DNA of 64,000 bases from Dehalococcoidia bacterium. Lineage in GTDB: Bacteria; Chloroflexota; Dehalococcoidia; E44-bin15. Below, one piece after another: positions 56,241-63,441 of the stretch; positions within the stretch are counted from its first letter, which is position 1, and each line of letters begins with the position of its first letter. The DNA is taken from NCBI GenBank assembly GCA_041649635.1, contig JBAZMV010000006.1, positions 43,054 through 107,053 of the forward strand, read 5' to 3'. A program made the translations under genes and the position numbers. A model generated the notes under the pieces. That model was not told the origin of the DNA and searched no databases. It was given only the letters and a program-made list of their open reading frames with translations.

Positions 56241-56425
56241 TGTCATTGCGAGGAGCCGTTGGCGACGCGGCAATCTCGTCGATATTCAAACCCTTAGCCC
56301 TCATATTTCGACATTCGCGTAGGGGCAGACCTGCGTGTCTGCCCGCAACAGGGCGAGACGACCTCGCCCCTACAATCAAATCCGACGTTCCCCCGCATAG
56401 GGGCAATTCATGAATTGCCCCTACA
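56241..56425. repeat. GTCATTGCGAGGAG repeat and GTAGGGGC palindromes
   Basis: TGTCATTGCGAGGAG ... GCGGCAATCTCG (56241-56278), GTAGGGGCAGAC-CTGC-GTGTCTGCCC (56319-56343), a GGGCGAGACGACCTCGCCCC palindrome, and GGGGCAATTCATGAATTGCCCC (about 56400-56421). The gap 56092-56443 holds no gene. Confidence 0.65.
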
Positions 56426-56443
56426 TTGCGACAATCATACGCC

Positions 56444-57316
56444 TCATAAACCCATCTCTGGGTGGTATCCGATAAACATGCATCCGGGACCGGTGGAGTA
56501 CCCCATAACCGGGCTGTAGTCGCTCACTATCATGCTCAGGACCTTGAACTCTTTGTTGATCATATCGACAAGTGTCTGCACCGTATCGGGCGCGTCGGCG
56601 TGAGAGACCATGAAATGCATCGCTTCAGCGGCTGCCGCATCCTTCTTCACGACCTCTATCATCTTCTTTAACCCCTCGAGCCTGTCCGTCGTCATGTCGG
56701 CAAACTCCATAACGCCCTCATCCGACATGCGGTTTACCGGCTTGATGTTCGACTGCGCAGTCTTGAGCGCGTCTTCTTTAGACATGCGTCCGCTGCGATA
56801 GGTGTAGCCGACGGTGTCCAGCATGAGCACGCCGCCCGTTACCTTGCGCATCGCCGCGGCGTAGCCCGCCAGCTCATCGAGGCCCTTACCCTTCGCCGCC
56901 AGCCCGGCCATCTCGATGGCGATCATGGCCTCCGCGCCGGCCACGGTCTTGGAATCGAAAGCCACGACCCTGGAATTTGGAAACTCCTCTTTGAGCAGAT
57001 CCGCCGCGACGTTGGCGGACTGGGCTACCGCGCTGAGACCGGACGATATGGTTACAAAGAATATCTGGGGATGCTCCTTAGCGACCTTGCGGAACTCCTC
57101 CAGGAGTATGCCCGGCGTGATGGCCGCGGTGCAGAAGCTGTCCGGGTCCTTCTTGATGATATCGTAAGCCTCCCGGGCGGTGATGGTCACGCCCTCGATA
57201 TAGGTCTTGCCGTCGCAGGTTATCTGAGAGGCGGGAACGACCTTTATGCCGTGCTTATCGGCAACGTCTTTTGGCAAGCATGCCGTGGTATCGGTCATGA
57301 CGATCACATTAGACAT
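56444..57316 (-). CDS. degV: DegV-family fatty-acid-binding protein
   Basis: 290 residues: the start VIVMTDTTACLP and the lipid-site motifs FFVTISSGLSAVAQSA, GYTYRSGRMSKEDA and the final GPGCMFIGYH. In Firmicutes such proteins (FakB) hand fatty acids to a kinase; no FakA is seen here. AGGAGG precedes the ATG. It is the most upstream gene on this strand in the dehydratase region. Confidence 0.9.
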   Translation of the reverse strand: MSNVIVMTDTTACLPKDVADKHGIKVVPASQITCDGKTYIEGVTITAREAYDIIKKDPDSFCTAAITPGILLEEFRKVAKEHPQIFFVTISSGLSAVAQSANVAADLLKEEFPNSRVVAFDSKTVAGAEAMIAIEMAGLAAKGKGLDELAGYAAAMRKVTGGVLMLDTVGYTYRSGRMSKEDALKTAQSNIKPVNRMSDEGVMEFADMTTDRLEGLKKMIEVVKKDAAAAEAMHFMVSHADAPDTVQTLVDMINKEFKVLSMIVSDYSPVMGYSTGPGCMFIGYHPEMGL

Positions 57317-57404
57317 CGAAGCGCCTCCTCAGTTTCATTTTACGGTATTCCCTAATATACACGATTCTCTGGCGGTTGCACAACCGGAAATGCCTCATTC
57401 CGTA

Positions 57405-57466
57405 TGTCATTGCGAGGAGTGCTTCCATATACCGCGATATCATGGAGGGACGACGTGGCAATCTCG
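57405..57466. repeat. GTCATTGCGAGGAG repeat with nested hairpin
   Basis: TGTCATTGCGAGGAG and GACGTGGCAATCTCG flank the hairpin TTCCATATACCGC-GATATCATGGA. That inner hairpin occurs inside a different repeat family at 13941 and 14284. Confidence 0.72.
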
Positions 57467-57483
57467 ATATCTGTAGTTGAATA

Positions 57484-57572
57484 CCCTCACCCTGACCCTC
57501 TCCACCCTCCGTTGTAGGGGCGCTGCTCGCTGCGCCCTCTTTATCGGGCAGGGCAAGCCCTGCCCCTACATA
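57484..57572. repeat. CCCTCACCCTGACCC and GTAGGGGC repeats
   Basis: CCCTCACCCTGACCCTCTCC, also seen near 22214, is followed by GTAGGGGCGCTGCTCGCTGCGCCC and GGGCAGGGCAAGCCCTGCCCCTAC, close to the text at 22044-22100. The gap 57317-57675 holds no gene. Confidence 0.6.
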
Positions 57573-57675
57573 ATGACCGGAATGTCGCGGCTGACAAAAC
57601 AAATCCTGGCACGTCTTTATTAACAAGACAGGCAAATAGAAACCCGATTTTAATCGGCGCAAGAGGAGGAAGGAA

Positions 57676-58089
57676 ATGAAGAATTATCTAGGATTAGCAG
57701 CGGTAACGGTGCTTGCCGCGGCCGCCATCGCGGGAGTGGCCTGCACGGCTTCGGCGGATACAGGCGACCCGCAGATTTTCAACGTCGCCGAAAGCGGCCA
57801 GCAGATAGAGCTTTCCCCCGGCGATTCGTTGATAGTGACCCTCGACTCGAATCCGTCGACGGGATATGCCTGGTCGATCTCGGAGATCGGCGATGAGGCC
57901 GTAATCGACGATGTGAGCAACGAGTTTGTGGGCGCCGACACGGGGATGGTGGGCGCGGGAGGCCAGGAGGTCTGGACGTTCGAGGCTATCGATGAGGGCA
58001 CAAGCACTATCGAGATGCAGTACAGCCGCTCCTGGGAGACGGATGTAGAGCCCGTCGAGACGTTCATCGTTACAGTAGTTGTGAAATAA
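57676..58089 (+). CDS. Chagasin-like cysteine protease inhibitor, exported
   Basis: 137 residues; the signal sequence ends near ACTASA. All inhibitor loops are visible: NPSTGYAWSI, GAGGQEVWTFEA and SRSWE. It is the best match of the three copies in this window to the standard loop set and lies 24 kb from the tandem pair. GAGGAGGAAGG precedes the ATG. The target protease is unknown. Confidence 0.88.
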   Translation: MKNYLGLAAVTVLAAAAIAGVACTASADTGDPQIFNVAESGQQIELSPGDSLIVTLDSNPSTGYAWSISEIGDEAVIDDVSNEFVGADTGMVGAGGQEVWTFEAIDEGTSTIEMQYSRSWETDVEPVETFIVTVVVK

Positions 58090-58149
58090 CAATATCTTTC
58101 TACGGAAGGGTGGTTGGGGACGAAGGGGGTTGTTTAAAACGGCCCCCTT

Positions 58150-58282
58150 TTCCATTTATCCGACCGTGTAGGGTGGGTTCGAAAACCCACCACAATAATT
58201 ATTGCGCTCCCCGCCTCGTCATTGCGAGCCCTTATATATCGATTACCGTAGGGGCGGTTCGCGAACCGCCCCTACACCATAC
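58150..58282. repeat. GTAGGG-type palindromes
   Basis: GTAGGGTGGGTTCGAAAACCCACC (about 58168-58191) and GTAGGGGCGGTTCGCGAACCGCCCCTAC (about 58248-58275). Both have perfect inner stems of different sequence. Confidence 0.6.
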
Positions 58283-58288
58283 GAAAAC

Positions 58289-58349
58289 GAGATTGCCACG
58301 TCATCCTTCCATATACCGCAATATCATGGAAGGACTCCTCGCAATGACA
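58289..58349. repeat. GTCATTGCGAGGAG repeat with nested hairpin (inverted copy)
   Basis: GAGATTGCCACGTC and CTCCTCGCAATGACA flank ATCCTTCCATATACC ... ATATCATGGAAGGA. It is the mirror of the copy at 57405, and the chagasin gene lies between the two. Confidence 0.72.
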
Positions 58350-58354
58350 AACTG

Positions 58355-58831
58355 CTACCCCGCCGTATAGGTCCCCGTGCCCACCGCAATAAGCACATCC
58401 TCCTCGTTGCGCAGCTCCATGCGGGAGACCGCTATCTTGCTCCCCACCCGCAGGATATTACTCGTGGCGGTGAAATGCCGCCCCTTCCCCGGCCTGATGT
58501 AATCGATGCGCAGGTCTATGGTGCTTATCCGGCCCAGCCGCTCCATCTTCTTATCTATAGGCTTGCCCATGACCTGCTTGAATATATGCAGATACACGGC
58601 ATGGGCGCCGGCTATATCCAGTATCGAGGAGATGACCCCGCCGTGAAGCACGCGGAATATGGGGTTCCCCAAGAGCTCGTCGCGCATATCGAATTTGAGG
58701 GTGCCCTCTTCCAGGGACTGCGACTCGATGCTGTAGTTGAGCACGTCGTTGAATGAAGGGCTGGCCAACTTGGCGAAGTGCTCGCTAACCTCCTGCAGTT
58801 CCTCGCCTTTGACCTTAACCTTTATCGGCAT
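58355..58831 (-). CDS. PaaI-type hotdog-fold thioesterase
   Basis: 158 residues. The hotdog motif RVLHGGVISSILDIAGAHAV (about 79-98) carries the HGG and the downstream Asp used to cleave acyl-CoA in this family. Later strands TIDLRIDYIRPGKGRHFTA fit the fold. The acyl-CoA substrate is unknown; aryl or medium chains are usual in relatives. The gene stands alone on its strand. Confidence 0.87.
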   Translation of the reverse strand: MPIKVKVKGEELQEVSEHFAKLASPSFNDVLNYSIESQSLEEGTLKFDMRDELLGNPIFRVLHGGVISSILDIAGAHAVYLHIFKQVMGKPIDKKMERLGRISTIDLRIDYIRPGKGRHFTATSNILRVGSKIAVSRMELRNEEDVLIAVGTGTYTAG

Positions 58832-58906
58832 GGCGCCCCTCCTTTTTCATACTGCGATCTCGTATCCCCGCCGCGGCGACAAAAGCATAACATAAAGATG
58901 CTATTG

Positions 58907-58935
58907 TTGACAGATTCTCTCATCGGCACTAAAGT
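58907..58935 (+). promoter_or_regulatory. Predicted promoter of the AT-rich island
   Basis: TTGACA (58907-58912), 17 bp, TAAAGT (58930-58935); the ATG of the next gene is at 58993. Confidence 0.65.
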
Positions 58936-58992
58936 GTTACCAACTTATCCAGCGCCATTTGACCCAGTTAGGCTGCTTAAGGGAAAGGCTAA

Positions 58993-59763
58993 ATGAGCGT
59001 AAATTGTTATTGTCATCCAAATAGAGTCGCGACGCAAATATGTTGTGTGTGTAGTGAACCTATATGCACAGAATGTTCTTATATACTTGCAGATAAGATA
59101 ATGTGTAAACGATGTAAACCAGAAGTTTTAAAAAGGGTACAAGCGACAGTGGTCGGACAACAAGCAATGGAAAACATGAGACAACAATCAACAGAAAAAC
59201 TGAAACAGCAATCAAAAGATAATCTGCTAAATAATTGTGTTCTTCCGTTCTTTGGCATGGTAGCGGGTATCGGCTTTCTTGTCTTTGGTTCTACTATAGA
59301 CATGGATATGGGCCCTTTGAACATCTTGCAGATATGCGGATTGATTATAATTTTCATCGCTGTGATGTCGTTTTTATTAGTTTATTATGTTTATAAAACG
59401 GAACTACGCATTATCTCAAAGGGAAACCTGCCCCGAAAAAGAAAATACAATAGGGCTCAAAATCAGAAAACACTGCAAAAGGATGACCGACGAAGACCTA
59501 ATCAATCTAGCCTATATAGTGGAGGGTCAGGCACAACGATGGAAGATGCAGTAGTAATCACGACTACATCGGAGCCAAGTGGGGTACATGCGGAGTACAG
59601 ATATGTAGAGATGCGCTGTGGCAAGAGAAATGTGGACTGGAAATTGAAGACCCAAGAACTGTTAGAAGGATCAGACGGTAAGTCTTATGACCTATTGATT
59701 GTGGTACTAAAGAACGGAACTGTCCGAGATTTCTACTTCGATATCTCGTCATTTTATAGATAG
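58993..59763 (+). CDS. B-box-like zinc-finger membrane protein
   Basis: 256 residues. The N-terminal 48 residues are a B-box-like zinc finger (CYCHPNRVATQICCVC, ICTEC, CKRCK). A Gln/Glu-rich coiled stretch follows (60-80), then two membrane helices (about 83-105 and 112-135), a basic loop and a C-terminal beta-like domain (about 180-256, VDWKLKTQELLEG). The gene is much richer in A+T than its neighbours. I cannot assign a role; membrane display of a zinc-finger sensor is one reading. Confidence 0.72.
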   Translation: MSVNCYCHPNRVATQICCVCSEPICTECSYILADKIMCKRCKPEVLKRVQATVVGQQAMENMRQQSTEKLKQQSKDNLLNNCVLPFFGMVAGIGFLVFGSTIDMDMGPLNILQICGLIIIFIAVMSFLLVYYVYKTELRIISKGNLPRKRKYNRAQNQKTLQKDDRRRPNQSSLYSGGSGTTMEDAVVITTTSEPSGVHAEYRYVEMRCGKRNVDWKLKTQELLEGSDGKSYDLLIVVLKNGTVRDFYFDISSFYR

Positions 59764-59781
59764 CCCAGAGGGGGAAGCAAA

Positions 59782-59955
59782 ATGCGCTGGAGTAGAGAAC
59801 GTGGACTCATAATTAAGGAGGATAAGATTGAAATCGAAAACTTTGCACTATTTATGTTTTGGTGGTTGTTACCAATATTACTAATAGGTTTAATTATCGG
59901 TGGGCTTCTTCGTCCTATAGCATACTTGTTTGGTAGGGTAGATTCGCCATGGTGA
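59782..59955 (+). CDS. Small membrane protein, 57 residues
   Basis: MRWSRERGLIIKEDK, then IEIENFALFMFWW, one helix through LLPILLIGLIIGGLL, ending GRVDSPW. GGGGGAAG precedes the ATG. It lies 18 bases after the zinc-finger membrane protein and 22 bases before the next ORF, and shares their A+T-rich base use. Confidence 0.62.
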   Translation: MRWSRERGLIIKEDKIEIENFALFMFWWLLPILLIGLIIGGLLRPIAYLFGRVDSPW

Positions 59956-59977
59956 TTCAGCGGTATAGAGGAAAATA

Positions 59978-60763
59978 ATGCCTTATTGTCCTAAATGTGG
60001 AGCAAAAACAACCCTACGGACATCTAAGAAAGATGGATGTGATTTCCATGTATGTGTCAATTATCCTAAGTGTAAAGGGAAGGTTTCCGTTGATGAGGCT
60101 GGGAGTGGCAATTGGGATGGCAATAAGCCTTTATCAAGGACTGCACAAGATATGAGATCACAGAGGATCGAGAGGTCTCTAAACATTTCTGCTAAGGAAA
60201 ATAAGAATTTCAACTTTAAAGAATATCCAACAAACATGAAAAGAGGACTATGTATCTACATAACAGGTTTTACCACAGTAAATGACCTAATACAGGAATT
60301 GTTCAAATATTATGAAAAGAAAATATTTAGGTTCAGAAAAGAGTCACATAAAGAACAAAGACATAAAATAATCCACGAGTTGGGCACCTATTTTCTCTAT
60401 GAGACAGTTAAACAACTAACGGAATATGAAAAAAGTATCACTCAAGATGATGCTATGGAAATCCTAGATACTGTGTTCTATCAATACACCACTAGCTATC
60501 GAATTAATGATGTTCGCGAAAAATTTAAGGAACTTGATGAGTCAGTAAATCCATTTGAGCGGGTTTCGGGGAATATTCAAAGGATATTAGGACGTGTAGA
60601 TTTGGAGGAACGATTCCAGATATGTGTAAAGATATCAGCATGCTTCGTAGTGCCAGAATATAGTTTATTCAATCAGATTCATAAAATCTTCAGTCTGTCA
60701 GATATAGAGATGACTAAGATTATTACAGAATTCTTCAGTAATCCTGCCGCGAAATTGTTATAG
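59978..60763 (+). CDS. Zinc-ribbon protein with helical C-terminal domain
   Basis: 261 residues. The N-terminal ribbon CPKCGAKTTLRTS ... CVNYPKCKG and then AQDMRSQRIERS match the first 70 residues of the protein at 52076. The remainder is a mostly helical domain of about 185 residues with no motif I recognise (for example FKEYPTNMKRGLCIYI and LVDLEERF-type segments). It is AT-rich and third in the island. The shared N-terminal module with a different C-terminus suggests domain swapping. Confidence 0.7.
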   Translation: MPYCPKCGAKTTLRTSKKDGCDFHVCVNYPKCKGKVSVDEAGSGNWDGNKPLSRTAQDMRSQRIERSLNISAKENKNFNFKEYPTNMKRGLCIYITGFTTVNDLIQELFKYYEKKIFRFRKESHKEQRHKIIHELGTYFLYETVKQLTEYEKSITQDDAMEILDTVFYQYTTSYRINDVREKFKELDESVNPFERVSGNIQRILGRVDLEERFQICVKISACFVVPEYSLFNQIHKIFSLSDIEMTKIITEFFSNPAAKLL

Positions 60764-60846
60764 ATTTTTACGAGCCAGCATTTTTATTGACTAAGCCTCT
60801 GGGTTTTCTGCGATTTCGTCCTCTTCTGTTTTTGACTGCATAATAT

Positions 60847-60875
60847 TTGCGCCTCATAGCTGATTATGTTAAAAT
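60847..60875 (+). promoter_or_regulatory. Predicted promoter of the thiC transcript
   Basis: TTGCGC (60847-60852), 17 bp, TAAAAT (60870-60875); the start point near 60882 lies just before the riboswitch. Confidence 0.5.
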
Positions 60876-60902
60876 ATTAAGTACTTACCATTGATTTCTC
60901 CG

Positions 60903-61000
60903 CGGGGGAGCCGTTAGGCTGAGAGCCCTTCCGTGATTCCTAGAGGACATAGAAGGACAACCCCTGGAACCTGATCTCGGTAATGCGAGCGTAGGGAAGC
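60903..61000 (+). ncRNA. TPP riboswitch (THI box)
   Basis: The two conserved halves are plain: GGCTGAGAGCCC and CCCTGGAACCTGATCTCGG then TAATGCGAGCGTAGGGA. It binds thiamine pyrophosphate and lowers expression of thiC when the vitamin is plentiful. It stands about 75 bases before the thiC ATG and is followed by a terminator hairpin. Confidence 0.95.
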
Positions 61001-61026
61001 GGGACCGAATAGACCGGGAGTCTGGA

Positions 61027-61058
61027 ACCGAGTACCGAGGCTCTCGGTTTTCTGTTTT
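61027..61058 (+). terminator. Riboswitch expression platform terminator
   Basis: ACCGAG / CTCGGT stem (61027-61032 and 61043-61048) followed by TTTTCTGTTTT. It ends about 15 bases before the ATG, so control is probably by early termination. Confidence 0.8.
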
Positions 61059-61073
61059 ATAAAGGGGTGAGAT

Positions 61074-62369
61074 ATGACACAGTTAGAGCTGGCAAAAAGC
61101 GGGGGGATATCCTTCGAGATGAAGCGCGTCGCCGCGGACGAAGGCGTCACGCCGGAGTTTATACAGCAGGGCGTCGCCGGGGGGACTATCGTTATCCCGT
61201 CGAATAAAAAACACAAGATAACGCAGCACTGCGGCATCGGCAAGGGGCTCAAGATAAAGGTCAACGCCAACATCGGAACGTCCGCCGACAGCGGCAGCAA
61301 AGAGACCGAGCTTGAGAAGCTGAAGGTCGCCGTACAGTATAAATCCGACACGGTCATGGACCTGAGCACGGGCGGAGACCTGCAATCGATACTCAAAGCC
61401 ATCATCGCCAACAGCCCGATACCGGTGGGCACGGTGCCTATCTACACGGCGGCGATAAGGGCGATCAAGGACAGGGGCGCGCTGGTGAACATGACCGCCG
61501 ACGACCTGTTCAATGCGATAGAACAGCATGCTCAGGACGGCGTCGATTTCGTCACCGTGCATTGCGGCGTCACCAGGGCCTCCATCGACAGGCTGAAGAA
61601 GCAGGGGCGGGTCACCGATATCGTATCGCGGGGCGGGGCCATACTCCTCGGCTGGATACTGCACAACGATAAGGAGAACCCGCTGTACGAGCAGTACGAC
61701 CGCCTGCTCGACATAGCCAAACGACACGACATGACGCTGAGCCTGGGCGACGGCCTGCGCCCCGGCAGTATAGTTGACGCTACCGACCGGGCCCAGATCG
61801 AGGAGCTCATCATCCTCGGCGAGCTGGTGGCCCGCGCACGGGAGGCCGGCGTGCAGGCCATGGTGGAGGGGCCGGGGCACGTGCCGCTGGACCAGATAGC
61901 GGCCAATATGGTGATCCAGAAGACCTTATGCCAGGGCGCGCCGTTCTACGTGCTGGGCCCGCTGGTCACGGATATCGCCGCCGGATACGACCACATCACC
62001 GGCGCTATCGGCGGCGCGATAGCCGCCATGTCCGGAGCCGATTTCCTCTGCTACGTCACGCCATCGGAGCACCTCGGCCTGCCTGGGACGGAGGACGTGC
62101 GGCAGGGCGTCATCGCGTCGCGCATCGCGGCCCACGCCGCCGACATTGCAAGGGGAATCAAAGGAGCCCGCGAGATCGACCGCAAGATGTCGGTGGCCCG
62201 CAAGAGCCTCAACTGGGAGGAGCAGGCCAGGCTGGCGCTGGACCCGGAAAAGGTGCGCTCGCTGCACAAGCAGCACTCGGGCTCAGGCGATACCTGCACC
62301 ATGTGCGGCGGCATGTGCGCCATGAAGCTGGTCTCCGAGTACCTCGGCAAGGGCGTTGAGAAATGTTAG
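61074..62369 (+). CDS. thiC: Phosphomethylpyrimidine synthase
   Basis: 431 residues, the short form without the N-terminal extension of the E. coli enzyme. Motifs: VNANIGTS, DTVMDLSTGGD, VPIYTAA, and the C-terminal radical SAM cluster CTMCGGMC (CxxCxxxC). It turns aminoimidazole ribotide into hydroxymethylpyrimidine phosphate. GGGG precedes the ATG. It is controlled by the TPP riboswitch just upstream. Confidence 0.97.
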   Translation: MTQLELAKSGGISFEMKRVAADEGVTPEFIQQGVAGGTIVIPSNKKHKITQHCGIGKGLKIKVNANIGTSADSGSKETELEKLKVAVQYKSDTVMDLSTGGDLQSILKAIIANSPIPVGTVPIYTAAIRAIKDRGALVNMTADDLFNAIEQHAQDGVDFVTVHCGVTRASIDRLKKQGRVTDIVSRGGAILLGWILHNDKENPLYEQYDRLLDIAKRHDMTLSLGDGLRPGSIVDATDRAQIEELIILGELVARAREAGVQAMVEGPGHVPLDQIAANMVIQKTLCQGAPFYVLGPLVTDIAAGYDHITGAIGGAIAAMSGADFLCYVTPSEHLGLPGTEDVRQGVIASRIAAHAADIARGIKGAREIDRKMSVARKSLNWEEQARLALDPEKVRSLHKQHSGSGDTCTMCGGMCAMKLVSEYLGKGVEKC

Positions 62370-62370
62370 G

Positions 62371-62393
62371 GGCACGGCGCGCCGTGCCCGTAC
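62371..62393. repeat. GGCACGGCGCGCCGTGCC palindrome
   Basis: A perfect GC-rich palindrome directly after the thiC stop; related text precedes plsX near 50135. Confidence 0.6.
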
Positions 62394-62413
62394 GGTGTAG
62401 GGGCGAGTGGTGA

Positions 62414-62507
62414 AAAGAGGTGCAGGAGATAATCTCCTGACGGGGTTTTAGGGGTGTCCCCTATCCTTTTTTAAATTCCCCCAAGACTGGGGGATACAGG
62501 GGGTTGA
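62414..62507 (+). repeat. Three-hairpin repeat, full copy
   Basis: First stem CAGGAGA-TAA-TCTCCTG, core TTAGGGGTGTCCCCTA, T-run CCTTTTTTAAA, third stem TCCCCCAAGACTGGGGGA, end GGGGGTTGA. It lies between thiC and thi4 in their direction. Confidence 0.8.
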
Positions 62508-62622
62508 TTAACAATTGCCAAGTAGGGGCGAATCTTGTATTCGCCTTCTGGATTATCCGATCAAGTCGGATAATGACAGATTAGAATCGTAGGGTGGGCT
62601 GTGCCCACCAGAGGAGCTTAAG

Positions 62623-63399
62623 ATGCCCATCTTCCAGCCGGTTGAAGAGCGCGACGTAACCCGCGCCATAATACGCAAATTCTCCGCCCAGTTCGACGAA
62701 TACGTCCAGAGCGACGTCATCATCGTCGGCGGAGGGCCCGCCGGACTCATAGCCGCCATCGACCTATGCAAGAAAGGCGTGAAAACTCTCATCATCGAGC
62801 GCAACAACTACCTCGGCGGCGGCTTCTGGATCGGCGGCTATTTCATGAACATACTGACGATACGCGCGCCGGCGCAGAAGGTGCTGGACGAGCTGGGCGT
62901 GCCCTACGAGAAGCACAGCAAGGGGCTTTACACCGCCAGCGCCCCCCACACCTGCGCCGCCGCCATAGCCGCCGCGTGCAGCGCGGGCGTAAAGATATTT
63001 TCGCTGACCTCGCTGGAAGACCTCGTTCTGAAAGCCGACAAGCGCGTAGCCGGCGTGGTGGTCAACTGGAGCGCCATCGCCTATCTTCCCAACGAGATAT
63101 CCGCCCTCGATCCGGTGCCGCTGGAATGCAAGGTAGTCATCGACGCCACGGGGCACGACGCATGCGTAGTCAAGAAACTGGAGAAGCGCGGCCTGCTGCA
63201 AACCCGGGGCGAGGGCCCGCTCTGGATCACCGCCTCCGAGGACCAGGTTGTGGAGCACACCGGGGAGGTGTATCCCGGCCTGGTGGTCTGCGGCATGGCG
63301 GTGGGCACGGTCTACGGCGTGCCGCGCATGGGCCCGACGTTCGGCGGGATGCTCCTTTCGGGGAAACGTGCTGCCTCAATTGCTTCACAAATGGTTTAA
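62623..63399 (+). CDS. thi4: Thiazole synthase, Thi4 family
   Basis: 258 residues. FAD/NAD-binding start VIIVGGGPAGLIAA (about 32-45), then ERNNYLGGGFWIGG, DATGHDACVV and VPRMGPTFGGMLLSG. The family makes the ADP-thiazole precursor of thiamine. Fungal and plant enzymes give up a Cys sulfur in a C-M-D-P motif; archaeal relatives have H-V-D-P and use sulfide. Here the matching text is A-L-D-P, with Ala 161, so a sulfide-using, non-suicide enzyme is inferred. It follows thiC by 250 bp, separated by a three-hairpin repeat. Confidence 0.9.
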   Translation: MPIFQPVEERDVTRAIIRKFSAQFDEYVQSDVIIVGGGPAGLIAAIDLCKKGVKTLIIERNNYLGGGFWIGGYFMNILTIRAPAQKVLDELGVPYEKHSKGLYTASAPHTCAAAIAAACSAGVKIFSLTSLEDLVLKADKRVAGVVVNWSAIAYLPNEISALDPVPLECKVVIDATGHDACVVKKLEKRGLLQTRGEGPLWITASEDQVVEHTGEVYPGLVVCGMAVGTVYGVPRMGPTFGGMLLSGKRAASIASQMV

Positions 63400-63441
63400 G
63401 GCATGGTATCATTCAGTAGCTCCATTTAGCTGGAGGTGCTG

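Noticed and set aside
14131..62507. Three-hairpin repeats as integron attC sites
   Set aside because: No attC core sites, no cassette arrangement and no integrase; the elements hold a T-run and follow gene direction.
5690..62507. Repeats as insertion sequences or MITEs with terminal inverted repeats
   Set aside because: I found no transposase and no consistent terminal inverted repeats or target duplications at the unit ends.
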